This document shows, one piece after another, positions 37,183 to 46,328 of a DNA stretch of 64,000 bases. The stretch lies in assembly GCA_002349565.1 (NCBI GenBank), contig DEDN01000035.1:74743-138742 (forward strand), read 5' to 3'. Source of the stretch: Alphaproteobacteria bacterium UBA2903 (GTDB taxonomy: Bacteria > Pseudomonadota > Alphaproteobacteria > CAAGCB01 > CAG-977). Made by a program: the position numbers and the translations under genes. The notes under the pieces were generated by a model. It made no database searches. It had not been told where the DNA came from and saw only the letters and a list, made by a program, of their open reading frames with translations. The number at the start of each line of letters is the position of its first letter. Within the stretch, counting starts at the first letter, position 1.

Positions 37183-38361
37183 ATGAATTTGAACAAGACT
37201 TTTATCAATTCCCTGACGTTTGACGGCGTGGAAAAGACTTATTTTGACGACGTTTTAAAAGGTTTCGGAGTGCGGGTGGGCAAAACGTCCGCAAGCTATA
37301 TCGTTATGTATCGAAACGTTTACGGCAAGCAAAAGAAAATCACGATTGCCAAGACGACGCAGATCGCTCCGGCGCAAGCCCGCGACGAAGCCAAGAAAAT
37401 ACTGGCTCTGGTCGTTCAGGGCAAAGATCCCGCTTCCGACAAAATCGAAAAGCGCAAAGAAATGACGGTCGCCGATCTTGCCGACAAGTTTCTGACCGAC
37501 CGGAAGCCGCGCATCAAAGCTTCTTCTTTTGCCGTGTATTCGGCTTCCGTCAGAAGTTAGATTTTACCGGCTTTCGGGAACCGTTTTATCAAGGAGTTGC
37601 GCCGCGCCGACGTTCAGAAGTTTTACAACGATATGGTGGGCGGAGCTTATATGGACAGGCGGGGTTATCCGGCGGATCACAAGTTTGTCGCGGCGGCAAA
37701 TCACGCGAGAAAGACACTTTGCTCGATGTATGAGTTCGCCATTCGCAACGATTGGGCGGATATGAATCCGGCAATCAGACTGGACACGCTTTCGACGGCG
37801 AAAAGAATGGTCTTCCTTGACGAAAAAGGGTTTGTGAAGTTCGGGAACATTCTTCAAATCAAGCACGAACGGGAAGAAACGGTCAGGAGCATTTTTATTT
37901 TGTTGGCGTTGACGGGATGTCGCAGAAGCGAGATCACGACGTTGAAGTGGGAATATGTCGATTTTGACAATCAGGCGTTTCGCTTTCCGGACACAAAGAC
38001 GGGAGCGCAAAACCGCCCGTTCGGAAGCGCGGCGAAAAGGTATCTGTTGGCGTTGAAAGAGAAAAGCGGCGATCCGACGGAAGGATTTCTTTTCAAACCG
38101 GCCGTAACGGCGAAGATGCCGGCGTATTTTGCGACGCACGTCAAGCCGGAAATCGGGATAACGGGCTTTTGCCTGCACGCTTTAAGGCACAGCTTCGCGT
38201 CAATGGCGGCGGCGTTGGGATATTCGGACAACATCATCGCGGGATTGTTGGGGCATCACATCAACACGATCACGAACCGATACACGCACCTGACGGAAAA
38301 GGTCGTCGTTGACGCCGCCAACGTCGTCAGCGAAAAAATCGCGGAATTGATCGGAGTATGA
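37183..38361 (+). pseudogene. Tyrosine integrase (DUF4102 type) with one in-frame amber stop
   Basis: Read straight through, this is a normal phage/island integrase of about 392 codons. The N-terminal arm-binding DUF4102 domain (NSLTFDGVEKTYFDDVLKGF) is followed by the core-binding domain. The catalytic domain has Arg in LTGCRRSEI, HALRHSFAS, LLGHH and the Tyr nucleophile in TNRYTHLTE. A TAG at 37558-37560 interrupts the frame after SASVRS, and translation resumes in the same frame as ILPAFGNRFIKELRRADV. All catalytic residues are intact, so the nonsense mutation is recent or is suppressed. It lies at the left side of mobile region A. Confidence 0.85.
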
Positions 38362-38363
38362 AA

Positions 38364-38395
38364 AAAGAAAAATGGGGCAGAATAAATTCTGCCCC
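38364..38395 (-). terminator. Terminator of the four-gene minus-strand operon
   Basis: The stem GGGGCAGAA / TTCTGCCCC (38374-38395) with TAAA loop is followed on the minus strand by ATTTTTCTTTTTT. It lies 25 bases after the DUF1848 gene. Confidence 0.8.
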
Positions 38396-38419
38396 TCTAA
38401 ATGAAATAGTAAGATTAAC

Positions 38420-39478
38420 TCATAATGAAATTATACATTCACCCGTTGTGTTATGTTTTTGAATATTTTTTTTGACGGTTTCCCTGCTTACATTAGCATA
38501 GCAATATACGCATAAATGATTGCAGGTATTATACATTCCAATATCTTTGCTGATTATACATCCGCAAGCGGAACGCTGTCCTTTATCTTTTAAATCTTTA
38601 TATTCTTTCGGTCTCGAAAATCCCGAAGAAAACAGTGTCGGCTGGGTATCGGGAAGTTTTCCTGTATGCAGATAATAGATCAATTCTTTGTCTTCCGGGA
38701 AAAGCCGTTCCAACAACATACCGTCTATACAACGATTTTTTTCAATTCCGTATTTCATTAAATCAATGTTTTCAGCACAGGTAGCAAGAGATATTTTCCA
38801 ACCTTTCTCTTCCCAGGCATCTCTTATTTTTACAAGTCCTTCAACGATTTCTTTGCGTTGAGCTTCCGTCAATTCGGCCGAACAAACATTTTCCCTTGTA
38901 AACATCCCTGTTTCATTGATCATGTTGTTTTGAACTTTACGATAAGCGGCAACATCGGCGAAGCTGAAAACAAGTTTATCCGTATATCCTTTTAAGCGAT
39001 TGCCGATATGCCAGATTTTTTTTAACAAATCGCGGGGCGTCAGTCGAGGCGTAACGATCAAAGGATCAAAACGCCAGATAACCCGTTCTTTCCCGATCAT
39101 TTCGGATAATGTCTTAAACGTCTCGATTCTGTCTTCAACGGGTGGAACGTGAGGTTCAAAACCTTCTGAAACGTAATCATTCAGAGTAACCTGAAAATAG
39201 TAGTGGATTCCTCTTTTATCCAATTCCTGCAAATAGGGAATAACCGGCTTAGGATTCTTTGTCCAGAAAACGACGGCTTTGCATTTTTTAAACGAAACGT
39301 AAGAGGGCTGACGATTGAAAGGATTATACCAAACACAATATCCCTTTTCCAAACGATTGAAAAACCAGGGCGCATAAAAAGCTGGTATATCTGTGGAACG
39401 GCTTGCCGATATGATTACCGGGCACACCGCTTCTTTTTTTTCGCCGGAATCCGTGATAATAAAATCTTTTTCAATCAT
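38420..39478 (-). CDS. DUF1848 family protein with a C-terminal CxxxCxxC cluster
   Basis: This 352-aa protein carries the DUF1848 blocks SASRSTDIPAFYAPWFFNRL, GYCVWYNPFN, VVFWTKNP and RFDPLI. Near the C-terminus CNHLCVYC (Cys319, Cys323, Cys326) has the spacing of a radical-SAM iron-sulfur cluster. A further CGC lies just upstream. DUF1848 proteins are suspected radical-SAM-like enzymes, but no reaction is established. The start at 39478 gives the family N-terminus; there is no good ribosome site, so coupling to the preceding gene (22 bases away) is likely. It is the last gene of an AT-rich operon on a mobile island. The functional link to the helicase and methyltransferase is inferred from gene order. 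Confidence 0.75.
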   Translation of the reverse strand: MIEKDFIITDSGEKKEAVCPVIISASRSTDIPAFYAPWFFNRLEKGYCVWYNPFNRQPSYVSFKKCKAVVFWTKNPKPVIPYLQELDKRGIHYYFQVTLNDYVSEGFEPHVPPVEDRIETFKTLSEMIGKERVIWRFDPLIVTPRLTPRDLLKKIWHIGNRLKGYTDKLVFSFADVAAYRKVQNNMINETGMFTRENVCSAELTEAQRKEIVEGLVKIRDAWEEKGWKISLATCAENIDLMKYGIEKNRCIDGMLLERLFPEDKELIYYLHTGKLPDTQPTLFSSGFSRPKEYKDLKDKGQRSACGCIISKDIGMYNTCNHLCVYCYANVSRETVKKNIQKHNTTGECIISL

Positions 39479-39500
39479 GATATTTCGATGACAACTCCTC

Positions 39501-41074
39501 TTAAAGTTTTTCCATAAAAGTAAGCTGTTCATTATTATTAGATTTCTTTTCGGTTGATTTTCTTTTTTTTGTTGAATTCTTTTTTTTCTTCTCTGAATTT
39601 TCATTTTCTTTTGATATAGGAGCTGCTATATCTTTTCCAAACAACTGACCGTAGAATTCAGCATAAACGTCTTTAATGTAATCAAATTGTTCATTCAGAA
39701 GAATATCCGTAAAATCCCGTGTCAGATTTGCAAAGCCGGTCAAAAGACCGAACAACGAAAAAGCAATACGATAATCTGACATTTTTTGACTTTGCATAAA
39801 GTGGAGCAATTTTTCCCAATCGTCTCCCTTTATCAAGACGGCCGCAACTGAAGACAAAAGACCGTTATCCCATTTCTGGTTGAATTCATCACCTCTGAGA
39901 TGTCTGCGGAGGCTATTTAAAAACTCACGCGCGTGGGAATTTTCCCATTCTTCGTTGTAAACTTGTTTTGCCTCTTTTGTTATATCATCGGCCAGATCCG
40001 TTTTCTTTTCGTTGATTTTAAAAAACGGTTCGGATTTGCTTAAAATCAGCTGATAAACAGACTTATATAGTTGCTTTTCTTTTTCAGTTTCAAAAAGTTT
40101 TTCTTCTGTCTTTTCAAGTTTATCGTTTATAAAGACAATCTCGCTATCACGCGTATTTAAGAGTTTACGTTCTGATGAAATTTTATCATTAACGGATTTT
40201 ATTTCGTTCTGAACCCACCGAAGTGCAGAACAATCATAAGAAACGCCCGATTGAATTTCAGAAAGCACATCGTCCAAAAGAACAATGTTTTTTAGCTTAT
40301 TATGCTTTCTAAGTCCTTTGATTATCTTTTCAATTTGATCATCGTTAAATTCGCCCGATAATTCGGAATACCACGGCTCCATTTGCCGTAAAGAAATGAA
40401 GGATGTTTTTAAGTCAGATAATTGAGTCCCCGTTATATTTCTATCGGGCGTTGATACTATGGAAGAAAATATATTGTAAATATTTTCTAACAAAGATTTT
40501 TTTGGGACGTTTCCAACGATGTTGAAAGTATGGCTCCTATATAATAACCGTAAAGCATTCCTTTTATTTTGTTTATCCGACAATCTTTTGAAACGTCCTC
40601 CTCCGAAAGGTTTTTATTCGGATCTTTTTGTAAAGGTTTGTATGTATTTTCCTTATATGTTTCGACCACCAGATTCTCCTGATATAGTCGCAACATTTTT
40701 GTTTCCAAGCTGGAATCCGAAAGAGATAAGGTTGTTCGTTTGTCTTCTTCCGAGAAAAAAATAAACCGTGTATTTTCAGGGGTGAGATAGATAGTTTTTT
40801 TTGAAATATAGACTCCTTTTTTAACCTTTTGAAAATTTTCATCAGAACAAATTTCAATAAGGAGCGGATGATCCTCAACCTCATCATTGTTACGCGTAAA
40901 AGAAAAAGGCCCCTCATACAAAACGATGGAATTCTCCAAGGCGTTTTCATTTGTTTTCTGCCATCTGGAATATCCGTATCCTCTTTTCTGATAAAACATA
41001 TAAGGGGAAACAGACTCGGTTGATAAGATATTGTTAAAATTGAGTGTTGATGTCGGAATGTAATAATTTTTCAT
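39501..41074 (-). CDS. Unknown protein of about 525 aa, interrupted by a frameshift at an A7 run
   Basis: The N-terminal part (from ATG 41074, beginning KNYYIPTSTLNFNNILSTES) stops shortly after a run of seven A's (T's at 40497-40503 on the plus strand). A minus-one shift there restores a second, long frame that reads SQKKSLLENIYNIFSSIVST and continues to 39501. The two parts make one protein. It has no recognised domain, a coiled-coil region in the middle (EKTEEKLFETEKEKQLYK) and a very Lys/Ser-rich C-terminal tail ending in LTFMEKL. The site A AAA AAT is a legitimate slippery heptamer, so programmed frameshifting, mutation or sequence error are all possible. It starts one base after the helicase stop, so the genes are coupled. 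Codon use is much more AT-rich than the backbone. Confidence 0.7.
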
Positions 41075-41075
41075 C

Positions 41076-42119
41076 TTATAAATCCTCAATTTCTTCAACT
41101 TCGGTTGTTGTATATAGGGTTCTGTCAAGTTCCGAAAACAGTTGCGGAAGATTCCCGCTATACATCATATATAAATCCCGATAAGTTCTTGTCATCGCAA
41201 CATACAGAGCCTTCCGTTGAGACATATCCGCACTTTCCAAAAAAGGAATAAAGACCGTTTCAAACTGAAGACCTTTTGCACTATGGTATGTAAGAAGCTT
41301 CGGGTTTGTTGAATTGAAGTTAAGATTATCTGCGCTATTTCTATCAACTTTATAACGCGCCTCATAGTTTCCGCCCTTTTCTTTCAGTTTTTCGTAAACC
41401 AATTTAACATCCGTATTTCGAGGAAGTAAGATGGCAACATCATTTAAATTTCTGTTTTTTATAATCCTATGTATCGCATCAATTTGCTCGTCTTTATTTT
41501 CGTATTGAATAATACGGGGAAGTTCTTTTTCCGAGCTTTTATAAACGGCATCATCATAAGATGTATCAATTCCTATTTGGCACGCTATTTTCGCAACCGG
41601 ACTTGGCAATCTGTAATTATTATATAAAGGGAAAGGCTTAGGCCTGATTTTTTCCGAAATAAAAGACGGGATATTTTCTACCGGAACCATTTTTCTGTTT
41701 TCCATTCCGTCATAAATTGATTGAGCCGTATCTCCGAAAAAGAAAAAATTTTTCTTTGACGAATTTATAAATCTTTTAATTTCATCTTCAGTAAAATCCT
41801 GAATTTCATCAACAATGATATAATCTGCCGAAGCGCAGTTTTCTTTGTTTTCCCATTCCCAATAATATGAAAACTCATTTTTTAAGCCAAGAGCTTCGCG
41901 ACCGGCATTCATATAGCTGCATAATGCCTTTGTAAAAACAATCACTTTGTAATTATTTCCACGTTCTTTCTGAATTCGTTGAGCTTTAATCAGGGCAAGA
42001 ACGGATTTTCCGCTTCCGGCACACCCTTGGACAATGCATGATTTATCCAAAGTCGCCGTTAAAACTCTAATCTGAGCATCATCAAGTTCAGATTCTTTAA
42101 TCATCCAGTCTTTTTTCAT
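41076..42119 (-). CDS. Small UvrD/Rep-like superfamily 1 helicase
   Basis: This 347-aa protein has the full set of SF1 ATPase motifs: Walker A GCAGSGKS (32-39), Walker B VDEIQDF (103-109), GDTAQSIY, the Arg motif YNNYRLPS, TYHSAKGLQFETV and LYVAMTRTY. It lacks the large 1B/2B subdomains of UvrD, so it is a minimal helicase or translocase. Minimal UvrD-like ATPases of this kind occur in antiphage systems such as Gabija, although its partner there (an OLD nuclease) is absent. ATG 42119 overlaps the methyltransferase stop (ATGA). Confidence 0.85.
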   Translation of the reverse strand: MKKDWMIKESELDDAQIRVLTATLDKSCIVQGCAGSGKSVLALIKAQRIQKERGNNYKVIVFTKALCSYMNAGREALGLKNEFSYYWEWENKENCASADYIIVDEIQDFTEDEIKRFINSSKKNFFFFGDTAQSIYDGMENRKMVPVENIPSFISEKIRPKPFPLYNNYRLPSPVAKIACQIGIDTSYDDAVYKSSEKELPRIIQYENKDEQIDAIHRIIKNRNLNDVAILLPRNTDVKLVYEKLKEKGGNYEARYKVDRNSADNLNFNSTNPKLLTYHSAKGLQFETVFIPFLESADMSQRKALYVAMTRTYRDLYMMYSGNLPQLFSELDRTLYTTTEVEEIEDL

Positions 42120-42916
42120 CGTTTGAAAATCCTCCAAGCCACTTTGCTACAATCTTTTTCCTTTTGTGAATGTGATACGCAAATAGTTTCACGTCTGTCG
42201 CTGTTTCTCCCCATAAGTTCTAAAGACACATGATCGTTAATGTCATCCATCATGGCGTAAATCCATTTATCAGAAACGGTATTATGCGATGTAATATCTT
42301 CAACGCATATTATTCCTTTGTCGTCAATTTTTGAGGAGAAGCTATTTATAAAGAAAACATATGGATTATCACTTCCGAATTGTTTTTTTGTAACGAATTC
42401 ATTTAACGACTTAAAAGAAACAAAAATGTCAAAAAATTGTTTTATTTCTGACGACATTATATTCATATCGTATAAATCACTTATTTCGTAAAAGAACGGT
42501 TTTAATTCTATGTTTAACAAGCACGTTATTTTAAATTGTGTTATTGTTTTTTCTAAAATCCTGAGAGCATTTGCATTCCCATCTAAAGCTAGAATTTTTA
42601 TTTTGTTCACGGAGGGGAGATTATCCATAACAGCCTGCAATAATCCGAAAACTTCCCCACCAGTTCCGCATCCGAAGTCAAAAACAGATAATTTGTTTCT
42701 GCCCTCGTATATATGTTTGTTTGATTGAAAAAAGAGATTGAATATACGATAGGCTTCCGCATAACTCCGTGGAAAATATGTTCCCAGATATTTCAATAAC
42801 TGGGATTCGTCATAATCCAATGCAACAAGGGGCTTGTATTCCGGGCAATAGGAAGCTTGCAGAGTTTTGAAAATATATTCATCCAGCCATTCCGGGAGTT
42901 TAACAATATTTACCAT
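42116..42916 (-). CDS. SAM-dependent methyltransferase-like protein
   Basis: This 266-aa protein has a Rossmann methyltransferase motif I FDFGCGTGG at residues 79-87 and motif II-like ILALDGNANAL. There is no DPPY/NPPF catalytic motif of DNA amino-methyltransferases and no PCQ motif of cytosine-C5 enzymes, so DNA is not the obvious target; RNA, protein or small molecule are possible. ATG 42916 has AGGGA in front. It is the first gene of the AT-rich operon. Upstream lies the inverted repeat shared with the recombinase gene, which may affect its promoter. Confidence 0.75.
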   Translation of the reverse strand: MVNIVKLPEWLDEYIFKTLQASYCPEYKPLVALDYDESQLLKYLGTYFPRSYAEAYRIFNLFFQSNKHIYEGRNKLSVFDFGCGTGGEVFGLLQAVMDNLPSVNKIKILALDGNANALRILEKTITQFKITCLLNIELKPFFYEISDLYDMNIMSSEIKQFFDIFVSFKSLNEFVTKKQFGSDNPYVFFINSFSSKIDDKGIICVEDITSHNTVSDKWIYAMMDDINDHVSLELMGRNSDRRETICVSHSQKEKDCSKVAWRIFKR

Positions 42917-42977
42917 TTTTTTTTGCTTCCCTGATTGCCATGCTCCAACTATCGATTTTTGATTAGGATTGATAATG

Positions 42978-43104
42978 CTTCCCAATCTAACCTTCGTTAG
43001 GTCAGGAAAAATCCAATCCGCAGAAATCGGCGGAATATTTAAAAGGTTGATATTGCCGGAAACGTTTAGTAAACTTCAGCCTAACGAACGTCAGATTGGG
43101 AAAG
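42978..43104. repeat. 24-bp inverted repeat flanking 78 bases at the end of the recombinase gene
   Basis: The left arm (42978-43001) and the right arm (43081-43104, read in reverse) match at 21 of 24 positions. The shared core is TTCGTTAGG and TCCCAATCT. The right arm contains the last codons and stop of the Mpi-like serine recombinase. The left arm lies upstream of the methyltransferase operon. It could be a recombination site pair around an invertible 78-bp segment, or a long stem-loop. Confidence 0.7.
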
Positions 43105-43683
43105 AAACCTGTAAACTGTGCTTTTGCCGACGCCGTGTTTTCTCGCCGTTTGAACGACCGAAAGCCCGTTTGACAAATCCCTTAGAATCCAGTCTTCTTT
43201 CCCGTCAAGAATGTGCTTTTTGTTGCGGCTTCCAGTCGATCGTCCGAGATGTTTTCCCTCGGCTTTCAAGCGACTCAACGCTTCTTTCATCCTTTGGGAA
43301 ATCAGCGTCCGTTCGACTTGAGCGACCATAGAAAAAACAAACGCCAATAACTGCGATTGAATATCCTCTCCCAAGCGGTAGTTTTCTTTGACCGTCCAGA
43401 CTTGCACCTGTTTCGTCATACAGACGTTCAAAATCGTCATCACGTCCAGAATGTTTCGCCCCAGCCGCGACAGTTCCGAACAAACCACGATGTCGCCTTT
43501 TTTCAGCTTTTTAAGCGTCCGCCCGATTTTTCTTTTCGCGAAAACGACCGTTCCGCTGATCGTTTCGTTGATCCATACGTCAACGGGAAAATCCTTGCGC
43601 TCAAGGAAACGCTCTATTTCAAATCGCTGATTTTCCGTTGTCTGTTTGTCCGTGCTGACTCTGATATATCCGTAAACCGTCAT
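43081..43683 (-). CDS. Serine recombinase, master DNA invertase Mpi-like
   Basis: This 200-aa small serine recombinase has catalytic Ser10 in YIRVSTDKQ, and ETISGTV. The Mpi-type blocks SELSRLGRNILDVMTIL, KENYRLGEDIQSQLLAFVFS and ERTLISQRMKEAL are followed by GKHLGRSTGSRNKK. A helix-turn-helix closes the protein (VVQTARKHGVGKSTVYRFL). Mpi-type enzymes invert promoter segments between short inverted repeats. It overlaps the relaxase gene by four bases, so on this element it may also resolve multimers. Confidence 0.85.
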   Translation of the reverse strand: MTVYGYIRVSTDKQTTENQRFEIERFLERKDFPVDVWINETISGTVVFAKRKIGRTLKKLKKGDIVVCSELSRLGRNILDVMTILNVCMTKQVQVWTVKENYRLGEDIQSQLLAFVFSMVAQVERTLISQRMKEALSRLKAEGKHLGRSTGSRNKKHILDGKEDWILRDLSNGLSVVQTARKHGVGKSTVYRFLSQSDVR

Positions 43684-44423
43684 CGTTCGATACCTCTTTC
43701 TTTTGAATGTTCTGCGGGCTTGGGACGGTCGGCGGCGGCGCGGGATCGTTTCAGCTGTTCAAGCGTTTTGTGTTTGCGGGGAATGACGACTTGCGTCAAG
43801 GAAAAGTCCCTGTCCCGGAACCGCGTCGCCTGCAATTCAACGCCGAACCGTCTGGCGATTTCGGACTGGCGCAAGCGCATTTGCTCGATTTCCCGCCGGT
43901 TGAACTCCAACCGTTTCAAGCCGTTGTTCAGTTTCAAAATAAAGTGGATGTGTTTGTGCCGTTGATGACGGTGCGCGGCGAACACATACGAATATCCGTT
44001 TTCGGCGAACGGTCGCATATATTCGGTCGCGAACGCTTCCAAATCCTCCGACGCCATACCGCACCCGTTCGGGAAAGACACGATAAAATGAATGGCGCAC
44101 CGCCCGTTCTTGCGTCCGCTTTCCGGTTCTTCGGTCAGCCGTTCTTTGAACTCCTGCGCCGTCAGATGTGTTTCAGTTTCGTCCGTCAACGTCAGCTTTT
44201 CTTCCAAGCCTTTCGACTTTTCCGCGACGTATTCCGCCATAGCGCAAACCGTGCCGATGCTTTTGGCGTAACCGACTATCTTGAACACCGCTTCAAACGG
44301 ACGGGAACGGGACAGGCTGATAAAGTGCTTTTGTAAAGGCTCGTAATGAAAGGGCAGTCCCGGACGCTCCCGCCGGATGCCGCGGATATGCTCGTCAAGC
44401 CAATCGTGTTTGCGTTTAACCAT
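43680..44423 (-). CDS. Relaxase/mobilisation nuclease (MobA-like)
   Basis: This 247-aa protein would nick DNA at oriT to start conjugative mobilisation. The three-His metal motif lies in HRHQRHKHIH (151-160), preceded by CAIHFIVSFPNG. The N-terminal Tyr usual in relaxases is not obvious, although Tyr27, Tyr52 and Tyr65 are candidates. The protein is short with no primase or helicase domain, so the element relies on another plasmid's transfer machinery. The stop overlaps the recombinase start and the start overlaps MobC. Confidence 0.75.
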   Translation of the reverse strand: MVKRKHDWLDEHIRGIRRERPGLPFHYEPLQKHFISLSRSRPFEAVFKIVGYAKSIGTVCAMAEYVAEKSKGLEEKLTLTDETETHLTAQEFKERLTEEPESGRKNGRCAIHFIVSFPNGCGMASEDLEAFATEYMRPFAENGYSYVFAAHRHQRHKHIHFILKLNNGLKRLEFNRREIEQMRLRQSEIARRFGVELQATRFRDRDFSLTQVVIPRKHKTLEQLKRSRAAADRPKPAEHSKERGIER

Positions 44424-44727
44424 AGTAATACCTCAACAGCCGGACAATCTTTTCCCGCAAAAGCGCAAGACGTTCCAAGTGTTCTTTGATGTTTTCCGCT
44501 TCCGCTCCGCCGTTCAACGCGCGGGCGATCTGGTTCAGATTGACGCCGATCCGGCGCAGTTCCTCGCGGATTTCCGTCAGCTTTTCGATTTCTTTCGTCC
44601 CCGGAGCGTTCGCTTTCGCCAATCCCGCCGCGATGAATCTGCGGGCGACGCCCGACGGGTTGTCAAACCTGTCGAGCATCGCTTTGTGTTCGGGTGGCAA
44701 TCGTAAAGCGATCTTCACTTTCGCCAT
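44416..44727 (-). CDS. MobC-like relaxosome accessory protein
   Basis: This 103-aa protein has a ribbon-helix-helix-like N-terminus (KVKIALRLPPEHKAMLDRF). It ends with the MobC hallmark RRIGVNLNQIARALN followed by a helix. These proteins bind oriT and help the relaxase. The start at 44727 is supported by GGGGGTGAG. It overlaps the relaxase start and follows the AlpA-like gene by five bases. Confidence 0.8.
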   Translation of the reverse strand: MAKVKIALRLPPEHKAMLDRFDNPSGVARRFIAAGLAKANAPGTKEIEKLTEIREELRRIGVNLNQIARALNGGAEAENIKEHLERLALLREKIVRLLRYYYG

Positions 44728-44732
44728 ACCGC

Positions 44733-44951
44733 TCACCCCCGTTCCGAAGTCGAATGAACGGGCGCGGAAAGCAGCTCCGCCACCCAAGCGTCCAAGTCCG
44801 CGACATCGTAAACGACTTGCGTTTTGCCGAACTTGCGGAACTTCGGACCGCCGCCGATCGTCGCGTATTTCGCCAACGTCGCCGACGTCCGGTTCAATCC
44901 CTTTTCCATCAGGTAAGAGGAAGCTTCCTTGCGTGTTAAATACGTTTTCAT
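44733..44951 (-). CDS. AlpA/excisionase-like DNA-binding protein
   Basis: This 72-aa winged-helix protein of the excisionase group has YLTRKEASSYL, then TLAKYATIGGGPKFRKFGK and VVYDVADLDAWV. It shares the GGGPKFRKFG block with the 80-aa protein at 56037-56279, so both mobile regions carry members of one family. These proteins usually direct excision or regulate integrase or mobilisation genes. AAAGGA precedes ATG 44951. It is the first gene of the mobilisation operon. Confidence 0.8.
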   Translation of the reverse strand: MKTYLTRKEASSYLMEKGLNRTSATLAKYATIGGGPKFRKFGKTQVVYDVADLDAWVAELLSAPVHSTSERG

Positions 44952-45391
44952 AGTTTGGTGTCCTTTCGTAAAAATGACCGCCTTTTGACGGAACACTTCC
45001 AGAAAAGACCGATGCCGACCGCTTGGCAATTTTGCAAACGTGCAATTTCCGCCGTAAAAGCGCGAAAACGGATTATATCTTATTGAAAATAAACGGGTTT
45101 AATTTGCAGGTTATCGGATTGAAAGGGACGGACTTTACCGGGTCGGGATAAAACCGGCAGGGCAAAGAGGCGTAAGGCGGGATTCCACGTGCGATTTTGT
45201 CCGACAAATCGCGTATACTGCAAAGGAAAGCCCCTCTGAAATATCAAAGACTTCCCCGCCGCCTAAATGTTTGAAAAACAGATATCCGACTTTTTTTGCA
45301 GGATAGCCTTTTTGTGGCACAAAAACGGCAAAAAAATTTCTTGTTTGAGAATGGCGGCGTTATCTTTTATAAATAGGAAAAGGGGTGCTTT
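44952..45391. other. 440-base noncoding stretch upstream of the mobilisation operon, candidate oriT
   Basis: No gene is supported. It contains a near-palindrome GCGATTTTGTC / CGACAAATCGC at 45191-45212 and a few short GC-rich repeats (CCGGCAGGGC, GGCGTAAGGCGGG). An origin of transfer often lies next to mobC/relaxase genes, so this is the natural place for it. No known nic consensus is evident. Confidence 0.3.
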
Positions 45392-46328
45392 ATGGTTGAA
45401 AACGAACGCACGGAATACAAAGAAAAACTGACTGCCGCTTTGGAAAAGGAAGCGGTGGCGTTTCTGAACGCGCACGGCGGAACGATCTATATCGGCATTG
45501 ACAAGAACGGGAATCCCGTCGGCGTTGACAAGTGCGACGCGCTTCAACTGGAAATCAAAGACCGCCTGATAACGGGGATTCGTCCGTCCGTTATGGGCTT
45601 GTTTGACATTGCCGGCGAACGTCTGAACGGATCGGGACGTTTTGACGGAAAATAAGAACTTCGGATATTGCTCTTTAATCAAGGCGACCGAACAGGTCTT
45701 GGACAAGTTTTTCGTTGAAAACAGGATTTACGCTCGCGTAACGGCAACCAAGCGCGAAGAACGCCCGATGGTCGATCCGCAAGCATTAAGAGAAGCGGTC
45801 ATTAACGCGATACTGCATAACGATTATTCATACAACAATCCGCCGAAGTTCGAAATGTTTTCGGACAGAATAGAGATCACGTCAACGGGCGGCTTGCCGT
45901 GGGGAATGACGAAAGAAGACTTTTTCAACGGCAAGTCGTGTCCGCGCAATCCCGAATTGATGAGAATTTTTCAGGATATGGAACTGGTCGAGCGTCTTGG
46001 GTCGGGCGTGCGGCGGATTTTGAACGCTTACGCGCCGGACGTGTTCGAGATTTCGGACACTTTCTTCCGCGTAACGTTCCGCTATAACAAGCCGTTTGCC
46101 GAAGCGGACGATAAAGCCGGAGAGAAAAACAGGGAAAAAACTACCCAAAAAACTACCCAAAAAATCTTGGACGCAATCAGGAAGAATCCGCAGATCAGCC
46201 GTCAGGAACTGGCGGAAATCGTCGGTATTTCCGAAAGCGGCATTAAATGGCAGCTGAAAAAGATGAAAGACGAAGGCATCATTGAGCGCGTCGGTTCTCT
46301 CAAAGGCGGCAAGTGGGTGGTAAAGTAA
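45392..46328 (+). pseudogene. AlbA_2/Schlafen-type ATP-binding protein, internally deleted and frameshifted
   Basis: The N-terminal part (87 codons) has the AlbA_2 domain pattern AVAFLNAHGGTIYIGIDKNG and stops at 45655. A second frame from 45642 carries the C-terminal part with FGYCSLIKATEQVLDKF, ALREAVINAILHNDYS, IEITSTGGLPWGM and a winged helix (GISESGIKWQLKKM). Intact family members have about 130 more residues between these blocks, so the junction near 45640 marks both a deletion and a frameshift. Such proteins are putative regulators or helicase-like ATP-binding proteins and are common on mobile islands. The repeat KTTQKTTQK is a small tandem duplication. Confidence 0.75.

Noticed and set aside
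38420..42916. Operon as a Gabija system
   Set aside because: The helicase is GajB-like in type, but no OLD-family nuclease with ABC ATPase and Toprim motifs is encoded next to it.
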